NCBI GenBank assembly: GCA_022340665.1 | Contig: JAJDNM010000145.1 | Coordinates: forward strand, 1 to 32,389 | Direction: 5' to 3' | Length of the DNA stretch: 32,389 nucleotides | Source: Acidobacteriota bacterium | GTDB lineage: Bacteria > Acidobacteriota > Thermoanaerobaculia > Thermoanaerobaculales > Sulfomarinibacteraceae | Part shown: one piece after another, positions 19,376 through 27,055 of the stretch | Numbering within the stretch: position 1 is the stretch's first letter | Layout of the letters: every line of letters begins with the position of its first letter | Translations under genes and position numbers: made by a program | The notes under the pieces: generated by a model | The model's input: only the letters and a program-made list of their open reading frames with translations | Told to the model about the DNA's origin: nothing | Database searches by the model: none

Positions 19376-19861
19376 TCACGCGGTGCCGGTGACCACCTCA
19401 GAACCTCCGGCACGGCGTAAGATCGAGCCGTCCGTCCCGATGATTGCGGAGAATCCCAATGTGACAACGCCGACTGCTGCTGCGGCCAGAACCCACTTCG
19501 TGCGCGCTGGCGGCACCGGTTCCGAAAAGCTCACCCCGGCGAGCAACATTCCCGGTGTTGCCTGACGGATTACGACCAATATGGCTGTAGCGAAGATCCA
19601 CCAGACCACGGCAAGCGCTGCGGCCCAGCCAAATGCCGCCGGCGCAGGCCGCTCGCCAAGTAGGAAAATGGCGACGAGGGCACCGGTGCAGACGGCCAGC
19701 ATCACGACTAGGTCCCCCCATGCAGATGCCATCAGATTGAGGGCCGGGGGTGGCGGCGAGTCGGGGTCTCGCACCACCGACTTGGGCGGGGCAATTTCAT
19801 GGGCGCGCTCGGCCAGGGCGTCCCAGTCTCCCAGAACCTGGTCGCGGTTGTCTTCGGTCAT
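19376..19861 (-). CDS. RDD-like small membrane protein
   Basis: A 161-residue protein with a hydrophilic N-terminus (about 1-40) and three hydrophobic segments (about 43-70, 73-98 and 121-142). The stretch RQATPGMLLAGVSF resembles the second conserved motif of RDD-family membrane proteins (consensus GATPGK-LLGL), although the first RDD arginine motif is not obvious. Function is unknown; RDD proteins have been proposed to transport ions or to be envelope components. Its ATG overlaps the stop of the TPR protein by four bases (ATGA), so it is translated with it and may be a partner in the same membrane. Confidence 0.68.
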   Translation of the reverse strand: MTEDNRDQVLGDWDALAERAHEIAPPKSVVRDPDSPPPPALNLMASAWGDLVVMLAVCTGALVAIFLLGERPAPAAFGWAAALAVVWWIFATAILVVIRQATPGMLLAGVSFSEPVPPARTKWVLAAAAVGVVTLGFSAIIGTDGSILRRAGGSEVVTGTA

Positions 19862-22056
19862 CGTTCGACCAGGTTGCCAACAAAGATCTCGAGCTGCATG
19901 TCCACTGGGCGTGTTTTGTAGGTCGACACGAACTCGAGAATTCGCGGTATCTCGCTGTCTTCCGGAAGACGCTGCTGGAGATCTGTGAGATAGGTTTCAG
20001 CGGCGGGGAGATTGAACGCGCGAAGTTCTTCCAGGGCCGCGTTGAACAGATAGCGGTTATAGGCTGCGATAAGCTCGGGATCGTCGGCACGTGTCGTCAT
20101 CAACCGCTCGGCAAGCTCGACAGCAGATCGATAATCGCCAGAGTCCGCGGCATCATGGAGATCGGCCGCCGCCGGCTCCACCCCGAGAATTTCTTGGCGT
20201 ACCGTTTCGAGCCCCAGATCATTGGGGTGGGCCTTCAGTTCGGCTGTCACGCGTTCGTATGCCGCCATCCAATGTCCTTCGGCGAGGAGCTCGCTGCATA
20301 CCGCCAGACCCTCCGGAATAGGCGTCGGCACCGGTGTGGCAACCGCCGCGCGGTACCGTTCGAGGGCTCGATCAATCCGCACCTGGAAGGGGTCACCAGG
20401 GTCGTCGCTGGAGTTTTCCTCGAGCAGGAGGATGGCCTCCTCCACACGTTTCTGCTCGAACATCTCGTTCGCTTCTGCGAGGACCCTGTTCACGACGTTG
20501 ACCCGTGCTTCAGACTCCGGCTCGGGAGCGAGAACCCCGCCGAACCACATCGCGATCCCGACGAGAGCGACGCCAACAGCTGCCGCTGCAACCCACCTCC
20601 ACGGGATGTGTTTTGGTTGCACTTTTTTGGATGGCCGGGGTTTCGGCAGGTCGTCGGGCGCGCTCGGCATGGCGGCGATCTCTTCAGAAAGGTCTGCAAT
20701 CTCTGCAGCCTCATCGGTGAAAAGCTCGTCCTCGAGATCCGGCATCGCGGCGTGTCCGGCGGGTCCTGTCGAATCGGGTTGCGCACCCCGTTGAATTTCC
20801 TCCTGGAGGATGGTTGCTTCGACGTGGTTCGGGCTCAACTCGAGAACACGCCGCACAAAATCGGCTGCCAGATCAGAGTCGCCGTGTTGGTGTGCCGAAC
20901 GCGCATCCTCCAACATAGGTTCGATCCGACGATCGACCTCGTCCTTGGCATGACGGATGTGTTCGATGCGGTCGAGGGCCTCTTCGTGAGAATGGTCTAT
21001 GAGCAGAATCCTCGACCAGGCGTCAATCGCCCCGCTGTAGTCGTCGTCGGCCGCAGCCGATCCCCCCTTGAACAAAAGATCACGAATCACGGCCTGAGGA
21101 TCGTTCGGATCGACCTCTGTCTCTTCGGTGTCCTCAACAGCTGCCGCCGGCCCGGTTTCGAAGACTTCGGCGCCAGCTTCTTCATCGTCGTAATATGGTG
21201 CATCATCTTGGTCTGCTTGAGGTTCGGGACCGGGCGGCACTTCTTTTTCAGCCGGTTTTTGGGGGGTTATTTCGGCGGCGGCTGAAACGTGCGGTTGGGG
21301 AGCAGTGGGAGCCGGCTCCTCTGCGGCAGCAACATCGCCAAAAACATTCGCAGTACCGTCGCCGATGTCTGACACATCCGTGCCGGTGTCGGTGAACAGC
21401 TCACCGGTATCGACCTGGGGCCCGAAAATACCCCCGTCAGACTCTTCGAGTTCTTCTTGACGAGCGATTCCATTTTCAAGTCCGGGGGAGGCCTCGACTG
21501 TCACGCCGTGCTCTTCTATATCGGCAATGGTCTCCGCTATCCCGGTATGGTGGGGATCAAGCGCCTGCGCCATCATCACGAAGTTGGCCGCTTCGCGAGA
21601 ATCTCCCTCTGCCAGGGCTTTGCGCGCTTGTTGAAGGAAATGGGTGACCTGAGTGGCGCCCTTGGTTGCATCCTCGATTTGCGACAGGAGAAAGCGCGCT
21701 TCCTCGTGGCCCGGGATATCCAGCAACACCTGGTCGACCTTTTCTCGGGCGAGGTCGAAATCGCGTTCGTCGAAGGCTTCGACCGCCTCCACCAAAAGGT
21801 TGTTGATGACCGCGGACGTCGGAGCCTGAAGCTGTTCCAAAACGTCCCCGAGATCGATCTCCGTGGCCCCTGAAGACAGTTGCTGGTGAAGGCTTTTAGC
21901 GGGTGCGTAGGCGGGGTCCAGCCGGAGCACGAACTCGAGACCGATGAGGGCTTCCTCCTGATTCCCTTGCTGGAGCTTTCCTACCACCTGCTTGAAGGCG
22001 GTCATGACTCGATCTTGGGCCTGTTGAGAGAGCTCGGGGTTCCCGGGATACGCCAT
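19858..22056 (-). CDS. Large single-pass membrane protein with TPR-like repeats on both sides
   Basis: I do not recognise a named family. The 732-residue protein has helical TPR-like repeats at about 10-65, 85-125 and 135-185, an acidic, Pro-rich linker (about 185-320), further repeats (about 320-425), another acidic linker, one membrane helix (about 487-509), then more repeats (about 520-710). Lys/Arg residues just before the helix (PRPSKKVQPKH) predict a cytoplasmic N-terminus and an external C-terminus. The motif ELFTD occurs in both acidic linkers (219-223 and 444-448). Such proteins usually scaffold complexes. It has no ribosome binding site, but a promoter-like pair ends seven bases before the ATG. 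It overlaps the RDD-like gene and follows the sensor kinase by 59 bases. Confidence 0.75.
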   Translation of the reverse strand: MAYPGNPELSQQAQDRVMTAFKQVVGKLQQGNQEEALIGLEFVLRLDPAYAPAKSLHQQLSSGATEIDLGDVLEQLQAPTSAVINNLLVEAVEAFDERDFDLAREKVDQVLLDIPGHEEARFLLSQIEDATKGATQVTHFLQQARKALAEGDSREAANFVMMAQALDPHHTGIAETIADIEEHGVTVEASPGLENGIARQEELEESDGGIFGPQVDTGELFTDTGTDVSDIGDGTANVFGDVAAAEEPAPTAPQPHVSAAAEITPQKPAEKEVPPGPEPQADQDDAPYYDDEEAGAEVFETGPAAAVEDTEETEVDPNDPQAVIRDLLFKGGSAAADDDYSGAIDAWSRILLIDHSHEEALDRIEHIRHAKDEVDRRIEPMLEDARSAHQHGDSDLAADFVRRVLELSPNHVEATILQEEIQRGAQPDSTGPAGHAAMPDLEDELFTDEAAEIADLSEEIAAMPSAPDDLPKPRPSKKVQPKHIPWRWVAAAAVGVALVGIAMWFGGVLAPEPESEARVNVVNRVLAEANEMFEQKRVEEAILLLEENSSDDPGDPFQVRIDRALERYRAAVATPVPTPIPEGLAVCSELLAEGHWMAAYERVTAELKAHPNDLGLETVRQEILGVEPAAADLHDAADSGDYRSAVELAERLMTTRADDPELIAAYNRYLFNAALEELRAFNLPAAETYLTDLQQRLPEDSEIPRILEFVSTYKTRPVDMQLEIFVGNLVER

Positions 22057-22063
22057 GTAAACG

Positions 22064-22093
22064 ATGGTAACAGGCAGTTCAGGAGAGGGTCAA
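22064..22093 (-). promoter_or_regulatory. Promoter of the TPR gene, possibly leaderless
   Basis: On the minus strand TTGACC (22088-22093, 5 of 6) is followed after 18 bases by TACCAT (22064-22069, 4 of 6). The -10 ends seven bases before the ATG at 22056, so the first transcribed base would fall at the start codon. No Shine-Dalgarno sequence is present between them. Confidence 0.55.
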
Positions 22094-22115
22094 CGGAACC
22101 GACAGGTGACAAAAG

Positions 22116-24212
22116 TCAGTGGCCGGATGACACGAGTGCGTTTTCAAGGACGATCCGGACCCGGGTGCCGCCCTTTTCCAGAGTGCGCAACTCGAGGGTG
22201 CCACCATGCTCGGACACGACGCGATGGACGAGAGCGAGACCCATCCCTGAGCCTCGCCCCTTGGTGGAAAAAAAGGGCTCGAGCAAGGTCTCGGTGTCCT
22301 CTGTCGGGAGACCCACACCCGTGTCTACGACCTCAATGATCACGTCCTTTCCCGCGGCCCGAGCCGATATGTCGATGCTGCCGTCGCCGGAAACAGCCCA
22401 CACGGCATTATCGACGACGTTGACAAGGGCTTGTCGGAGGAGGATCGGATCCACCATGGCATCGATCTCGTCTGGCGGAAGGTTCACGCGAACCTCGACC
22501 CCCTCGCGAACTCCGCCGTACAAGGATCTCAGCTCGCGGAAAATTTGCCCGAGATTCGTCGGTTGCGGTTTGACGGCAGGCATCCTGGCGTACTCCTGGA
22601 AAGCGTCTACCAACTCTTTCAGACCAGCAACCTGAGAAATGATTGCCTCGCAGCCAGAGGTGACGATTTCTCGGCGCTCGTCGTCGAGGACGTCCGCGCG
22701 GCGTTGCATTCTTTCTGCCGCCAAGCGAATCGGCGTCAGAGGATTCCGGATTTCGTGCGCAATACGTTGCGCCACCTCGCTCCAGGCCGCCTGGCGCTGT
22801 GCCTGGATGAGTTGTGAGAGATCATCCATGGCCACAACGCGTCCGCCGCCTGGAAGGGGCCTCGAGGTGATGTCCACACGCAGAGTTTCCCCGCCAGCCT
22901 CGAGGTCGATCTCGCAACTCAGATCTGCCGGCTGGCCTGGCAATAGCCGTGCGTGAAGTTCCTCCAAGCCGGGCCGGTTGAGATTGTCCAGGGGTTGCCA
23001 AATATGTGCCCACTCTTCGTGACCCAGCATTGCAGCCGCTGCAGGATTCGGAAGGAAGTCTTCGCCGTCGGCGCTGACTGATAACACACCGGTGGACACA
23101 GTCGCGAACAACGTTGCGAGTTCTTGGTTGGACGTTAAGATCTCGGCCTCGGTAGCTCGGACACGCCGAACCATGGCGTTGAAAGAATTCACCAGCACAG
23201 CAACCTCGTCCGAGGCCGGAACCTCGACCTCCTCGAGGGCGTTGCCTTCGGCAACCCGCTGCGTGGCGCCAGCTACAACCAGAAGGGGTTCGGTGAAGCG
23301 CCGCGAAAGGTAAAGACCCACCCATACGGTTGCAAAAAGCAGAAGCAGCGTGACGGCGAGAAGAACCAGTACCGTGGTAGCGGTGATGGTGCCCTGGCCT
23401 TGCTTCATTTCCTGGAACTGGGCATCGGCGGCAATCGCGTTCTCGAGATGGAGGAGGAGGTCGCGCGGGAGCATGTCCCCGACGACGACGATGCCGCCGC
23501 CCTCGATCGGGCTCCAGGCGCGAAGCAACAAGCCGCCGCGCCATCGATCCGCCCGAACTCCGGAGGAGGGAAGATTTTCCCATCTCAGGGGTGGCAGCGA
23601 TGCCGGAATTCGCCGCGGGTCGGCGACCATTTCTTCGAGGTCTTCTTCTTCATACAACGCGACGAGATCGACTCCGAGCAGACGCTGGAGATGAGCAAGA
23701 TCTTCGCGGGCGGTGCCACGCTCGAGCTCCTCTGCGGCCACTGCGGCCTGTTGCCGCAGATTTTCTTCGATGAGCTCTCTGAGCTGGACGGTGACTTCCG
23801 CACCCCCACGCAGAATCGCTTCGACTGGGGCAGAAAACCAGCGATCGATCGATCCCTGGAGGAGATTGGTTGCAATCAGAAAGATCAGGATGACAGGAAC
23901 GAACGTGAGCCCAACGTAGGTCAACACCAGTTTGGTGCGGAAACGACTGCCAAGGACCCCTTCGCGCCGGTCGACGGCAAGTCGTATGAGATTCCGCAAC
24001 AGAATGAAGCTGAGGATGAGAATTAGAGAGACGTCGAGGTACCACAGTACGAAGAGAAGCACCCGGTTGGTCAGTTCTTCAGCAGAAGTTTCCTGGGCGC
24101 GTTGCAGGAGATAGAAGCCTCCCGTCGAGAGAATCATCAGGACGATGAATGCCCAAACGAGGAAGCGATTTTCTCGGTGGTACCGCCCCCAGGCGGCACG
24201 GAGCCGGCTCAT
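22116..24212 (-). CDS. NtrY-like membrane sensor histidine kinase
   Basis: A 698-residue sensor kinase built like NtrY. Three N-terminal membrane segments (about 16-37, 50-80, 93-118), an extracytoplasmic region, a fourth membrane segment (about 277-302), HAMP (about 303-355), a PAS domain (about 360-470), HisKA with phospho-acceptor His486 (AHEIRNPLTPIRLAAERM) and an HATPase domain with N-box LVNVVDNAVWAV, VVDTGVGLP and a Gly-rich lid (KGRGSGMGLAL). It should phosphorylate an NtrC/NtrX-type regulator, but none is next to it. The start is the ATG at 24212, sharing a base with the DUF4390 stop (TAATG). Similar DUF4390-NtrY pairs occur in other bacteria, often followed by NtrX. Confidence 0.9.
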   Translation of the reverse strand: MSRLRAAWGRYHRENRFLVWAFIVLMILSTGGFYLLQRAQETSAEELTNRVLLFVLWYLDVSLILILSFILLRNLIRLAVDRREGVLGSRFRTKLVLTYVGLTFVPVILIFLIATNLLQGSIDRWFSAPVEAILRGGAEVTVQLRELIEENLRQQAAVAAEELERGTAREDLAHLQRLLGVDLVALYEEEDLEEMVADPRRIPASLPPLRWENLPSSGVRADRWRGGLLLRAWSPIEGGGIVVVGDMLPRDLLLHLENAIAADAQFQEMKQGQGTITATTVLVLLAVTLLLLFATVWVGLYLSRRFTEPLLVVAGATQRVAEGNALEEVEVPASDEVAVLVNSFNAMVRRVRATEAEILTSNQELATLFATVSTGVLSVSADGEDFLPNPAAAAMLGHEEWAHIWQPLDNLNRPGLEELHARLLPGQPADLSCEIDLEAGGETLRVDITSRPLPGGGRVVAMDDLSQLIQAQRQAAWSEVAQRIAHEIRNPLTPIRLAAERMQRRADVLDDERREIVTSGCEAIISQVAGLKELVDAFQEYARMPAVKPQPTNLGQIFRELRSLYGGVREGVEVRVNLPPDEIDAMVDPILLRQALVNVVDNAVWAVSGDGSIDISARAAGKDVIIEVVDTGVGLPTEDTETLLEPFFSTKGRGSGMGLALVHRVVSEHGGTLELRTLEKGGTRVRIVLENALVSSGH

Positions 24213-24733
24213 TATTCTTCCCGTTGAGCCTCGAGTTGCACCTCGATCCAATCCGTCCCTTCAGTGGAGGGAAAGATCAACCAGGTGGTTCCACTCGAAA
24301 AAACTGCTCGCGACCGCACTCTGAGAAAGGCGTCGCGTCGACCCTTCGGGATCGGTATCTCAATTGGGGGCGGTGCTGCGAGCCATTGCTCGGCGACCTC
24401 CGCCGAGTCGACCTCGCGGCTGGCGGTGGTTGAACCGTTGACAATCAATTGACAAAGATACCGACCTGTTACTGCATCGAAGGTGACGGTGGTGCGAGCC
24501 ACGCCCTTCCATATCTTGCGGTCCGGGAAAAACTTTCGCCTGGAATAAACGCGCAAGAGATAATCGATCTCGACCCGTGCCCCAGAAGACACCGCCCCGA
24601 TCACCGACTCGGGAACTCCGGAAGAGAGCCCGCACTGAATAACCAATTCCTCTTCACCTCGATCGACATCGAGAATGATCGGGTTGGCGGTGATACTCGC
24701 CATCAGCAGGACGACGACTGCGAGACTCGACAT
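24212..24733 (-). CDS. DUF4390-family exported protein
   Basis: A 173-residue protein with an N-terminal signal-like hydrophobic stretch (SSLAVVVLLMASITA, 2-16) and then a beta-rich domain. Typical DUF4390 features are an early LVIQCGLSSGVPESVIGAVS segment, a YxxRVYSRRKFFPDRKIW-like region in the middle, and the late strand WLIFPSTEG. The family has no known biochemical role, but its gene commonly precedes an NtrY-type kinase, as here, with a one-base overlap. A function as a periplasmic input or partner for that kinase is a reasonable inference. No ribosome binding site is visible before the ATG. Confidence 0.8.
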   Translation of the reverse strand: MSSLAVVVLLMASITANPIILDVDRGEEELVIQCGLSSGVPESVIGAVSSGARVEIDYLLRVYSRRKFFPDRKIWKGVARTTVTFDAVTGRYLCQLIVNGSTTASREVDSAEVAEQWLAAPPPIEIPIPKGRRDAFLRVRSRAVFSSGTTWLIFPSTEGTDWIEVQLEAQREE

Positions 24734-24742
24734 GGTGCGCCG

Positions 24743-24748
24743 ATTCTA
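24743..24748 (-). promoter_or_regulatory. -10 element of DUF4390-ntrY
   Basis: TAGAAT on the minus strand matches five of six -10 positions and lies nine bases before the ATG. Transcription would begin about three bases before the start codon, leaving no room for a ribosome binding site. No clear -35 is seen. Two copies of TCCGCGG (one on each side of the spacer region) flank the likely -35 position and could be a regulator site. Confidence 0.45.
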
Positions 24749-24822
24749 CCGCGGAATCAGCCAAAGATGTTGCCGCGGATGGTACAGTGGATCGATTCAA
24801 TGACTTGCGTGGAGGGGTGGTG

Positions 24823-26340
24823 ATGGGCGCCAACATACCGGGCTGGTCACCGGAGATCGAACGAGGGTTCAAGGAGATCCTCTTTCGCTTTCTGGAGGAG
24901 ATCCAGTGCACCAGAGCAGCGCTCTATCTCTATGTTCCCGAGGGAAAGTTCCTGCTCGCCACCCAGTATGGTTTCGGCCGTCGTGATGTGCTGGCCGTCG
25001 AGCATGGCCTCCAGGACCCGATGGTGCGACGGGTCCGCGATCTCGAGTCGATGCCTACCGCATTCAATCGCAAACAAGATCTCGGAGAACTCAAGGACTA
25101 CCTGAAGAGTGCCGGAAACTCCAAACTTCTCCTCGCTCCACTGATCGCAAACGGCGAGATCATTGGCTTTGTCGATGCGCGAGACAAGGGGCGCAAGCGA
25201 GCCTTCGAGAAGGCCGACGTCGCCAGCGCCAAGGCCATCGCGTCCGCGATGGTCGAGTACGCTGGACGCACCGGGTACATTTTCTCGGAAGACGAGGTGG
25301 CGGGGCCCGAGGAAAAAGGACCGCTGACTACGGGGCCAGTCGTGCTCGGACCTCCCCGAGCGCCGATGCTCGATGAATCGGGCCTGGAGAACATCCATGA
25401 TGCGGCGCTCGAAGCGGTTCTCGATCATCAGGTGGTGGCTGTTGCTGTAACGCTGATGACGCAGGAGGAGGCTGCCACCCTCGTCAACCAACGAGAGGGA
25501 AACTCGGATTTCGACCGTGACGCGCTCGTGCGTCATCAATGTTCGGCCCTTGCCGAGGCGGGCATCGCTCCGCCTGACCGGGGCGCGTGGCAAATCGAGG
25601 TGCGTGCGGTGCCGACCACCGCTGATCCATCTCCCTCGCCGGTGATCGCATCGGCAGTTCTGATTGAGAGCCCCGATGTCGGCGCACTGGCGGCGTCGGT
25701 CATATCGGGTGGAGGCGCAAGCAGCGCCCGGGCAACGCTGATGCGTCTTCAGGCGCGTGCAGAGGATGCAAAAGAGAAATCCGCCCTCAGGTTTTCGCGC
25801 CGCAGTTTGGCGCGACGCCTGCTCCAGCCAGGGGCGCGCACCTATCCCGATCTCGTCGCCCACTCCGAGGCAGTCTCCAGGCTCGTCTTCTCGATGGCCA
25901 AGGAACTCGAGTTGGGTCCGGCCCAGGCCGAAGAAGCGGCGCTCGCTGGCCTGCTCCACGATGTCGGCATGCGCGAACTCGATTACGAACGCCTTTACCG
26001 TTCGGCTTCACCGTCGGCTGACGATCGCGTACGATTTCAGAAGCATCCCGTCATCGGCGAGAGAATCCTCTTTGGCACGGGTCTGGACAACATAGTGAAT
26101 GCGGTTCGGCATCACCACGAAAGATGGGATGGCACGGGTTACCCCGACCGTCTGGCTCGCGATGACATTCCGTTCCTTGCCCGATTGGTTCACGTCGCCG
26201 AGGTCTACGATGTACTCACATCACCAGGCCGTTATCGTCCGACGGTGAGCCAGGAAAGAGCATTTGAAGTCATAGAACGGGGCAAGGGCCATCAGTTCGA
26301 CCCGGAGATCGTGGAGGTGCTCGCGAAGGTGGTCCAATGA
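24823..26340 (+). CDS. GAF-like and HD-GYP-like domain protein
   Basis: A 505-residue cytosolic protein. The N-terminal third (about 10-160) resembles a GAF sensor domain; a linker of low complexity and a poorly defined middle domain follow. The C-terminal part is an HD-GYP phosphodiesterase-like domain with His379/Asp380 (LLHDVGM), KHPVIGERIL and HHERWDGTGYP (431-441). Two positions differ from active HD-GYP enzymes: the Lys of HDxGK is Met383, and the Asp of VADxYDA is Glu460 (VAEVYDVL). It may hydrolyse c-di-GMP weakly, act on another substrate or serve as a sensor. The start at 24823 is chosen because GGAGG lies seven bases upstream; a GTG at 24787 in frame has no such site. Its end overlaps smpB (ATGA). 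Confidence 0.85.
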   Translation: MGANIPGWSPEIERGFKEILFRFLEEIQCTRAALYLYVPEGKFLLATQYGFGRRDVLAVEHGLQDPMVRRVRDLESMPTAFNRKQDLGELKDYLKSAGNSKLLLAPLIANGEIIGFVDARDKGRKRAFEKADVASAKAIASAMVEYAGRTGYIFSEDEVAGPEEKGPLTTGPVVLGPPRAPMLDESGLENIHDAALEAVLDHQVVAVAVTLMTQEEAATLVNQREGNSDFDRDALVRHQCSALAEAGIAPPDRGAWQIEVRAVPTTADPSPSPVIASAVLIESPDVGALAASVISGGGASSARATLMRLQARAEDAKEKSALRFSRRSLARRLLQPGARTYPDLVAHSEAVSRLVFSMAKELELGPAQAEEAALAGLLHDVGMRELDYERLYRSASPSADDRVRFQKHPVIGERILFGTGLDNIVNAVRHHHERWDGTGYPDRLARDDIPFLARLVHVAEVYDVLTSPGRYRPTVSQERAFEVIERGKGHQFDPEIVEVLAKVVQ

Positions 26341-26798
26341 GCGAAGGCCGCAGGGTCCTGGCAACCAACCGAAAAGCTCGTCACGTATATCATCTTCTCG
26401 AAAGAGAAACGGCTGGTATCGAGCTTCTCGGCACAGAGGTGAAGGCGATCCGTGACGGGAAGATCAACCTCAAGGAAGCGTATGTCGCATTTGTCGGGGG
26501 GGAAGCCTTCCTGGTCGGTTGCCACGTGGGCACTTACGAAGCCTCGGGCTATGCCCATCACGACCCGATTCGCCGACGCCGATTGCTGCTCCACAAACGC
26601 CAAATCGAGCGACTGTCAGCCAAGGTCCAGGAAAAGGGCCTGACAGTGGTGCCGCTGAGCGTTTTTTCCGAGGGGAACTGGATCAAGGTGGAGATCGCTC
26701 TTGCGCGCGGCAAACAGTTGCACGACAAGCGCGAGACTCTGCGCCGGCGCACACTCGATCGCGAAGCCGAACAGGCGATCAAAGAGCGCGGCCGTTAG
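26337..26798 (+). CDS. smpB: SsrA-binding protein SmpB
   Basis: SmpB binds tmRNA and brings it to stalled ribosomes for trans-translation. The 153-residue protein has the expected beta-barrel motifs: ATNRKARHVYHLLE, GIELLGTEVKAIRDGKINLKEAYV and the RRRRLLLHKRQIERL helix, and ends in a basic tail (about 130-153) that inserts into the ribosomal mRNA channel. Length and order are normal for the family. The ATG overlaps the stop of the HD-GYP-like gene by four bases. tmRNA often lies next to smpB, but I could not find its tRNA-like ends in the following 257 bases. Confidence 0.96.
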   Translation: MSEGRRVLATNRKARHVYHLLERETAGIELLGTEVKAIRDGKINLKEAYVAFVGGEAFLVGCHVGTYEASGYAHHDPIRRRRLLLHKRQIERLSAKVQEKGLTVVPLSVFSEGNWIKVEIALARGKQLHDKRETLRRRTLDREAEQAIKERGR

Positions 26799-26817
26799 AT
26801 TTGCGACAATCGGGGAA

Positions 26818-26826
26818 TGGTATAAT
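26818..26826 (+). promoter_or_regulatory. Extended -10 promoter ahead of uvrA
   Basis: TGGTATAAT is a perfect extended -10 sequence. Such promoters need little or no -35; the best nearby candidate, TTGCGA (26801-26806), is only 14 bases upstream. Transcription would begin near 26833, giving a leader of about 220 bases before the uvrA ATG. Confidence 0.75.
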
Positions 26827-26832
26827 CGCGGC

Positions 26833-27055
26833 GTAAACGTCGCCTGGTTGGTGGCGGCCGTAAGGTACCGTGTTGCAGTGTGGAACGAGCGGGAACGCCG
26901 CGGTTCGGTCAGGTGTTTCTTTGATTGACGCCGGTTGCGGGCCCAACCACCGTGCACTGGCCTCAGCGGCCGGTGAGGGTTGAATCCACCTTACAGGTGC
27001 GGGAAGCACGAACGCGGCCGGAGCGAATGAAACCCATGGACACGGAGAATGCCGG
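26833..27055 (+). other. Structured uvrA leader or small RNA
   Basis: The 257-base gap between smpB and uvrA holds no recognised gene. Three consecutive hairpins are possible: GGTTG/CAACC (26933-26948), CACTGGCC/GGCCGGTG (26955-26975, one G-T pair) and CACCT/AGGTG (26987-26999). An interrupted palindrome GAAC-N6-GTTC lies at 26893-26906. A 37-codon frame starting with GTG at 26870 and ending at 26983 could be a leader peptide, with weak support. I see neither tRNA-like ends nor an SRP, RNase P or 6S signature, so it is best described as an untranslated leader of unknown role, or a small RNA ending before uvrA. Confidence 0.5.

Noticed and set aside
19750-21285. A 511-codon open frame on the plus strand opposite the RDD and TPR genes
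   Set aside because: Its composition (many Arg, Cys, His, Phe) is typical of antisense readings, and the minus-strand genes are supported by membrane segments and repeats.
26799-27055. tmRNA (ssrA) next to smpB
   Set aside because: The gap is too short for a standard tmRNA, and I found no tRNA-like acceptor ends or T-loop. The sequence near 26978 (GGTTGAATCC) resembles a T-loop but lacks a pairing stem.
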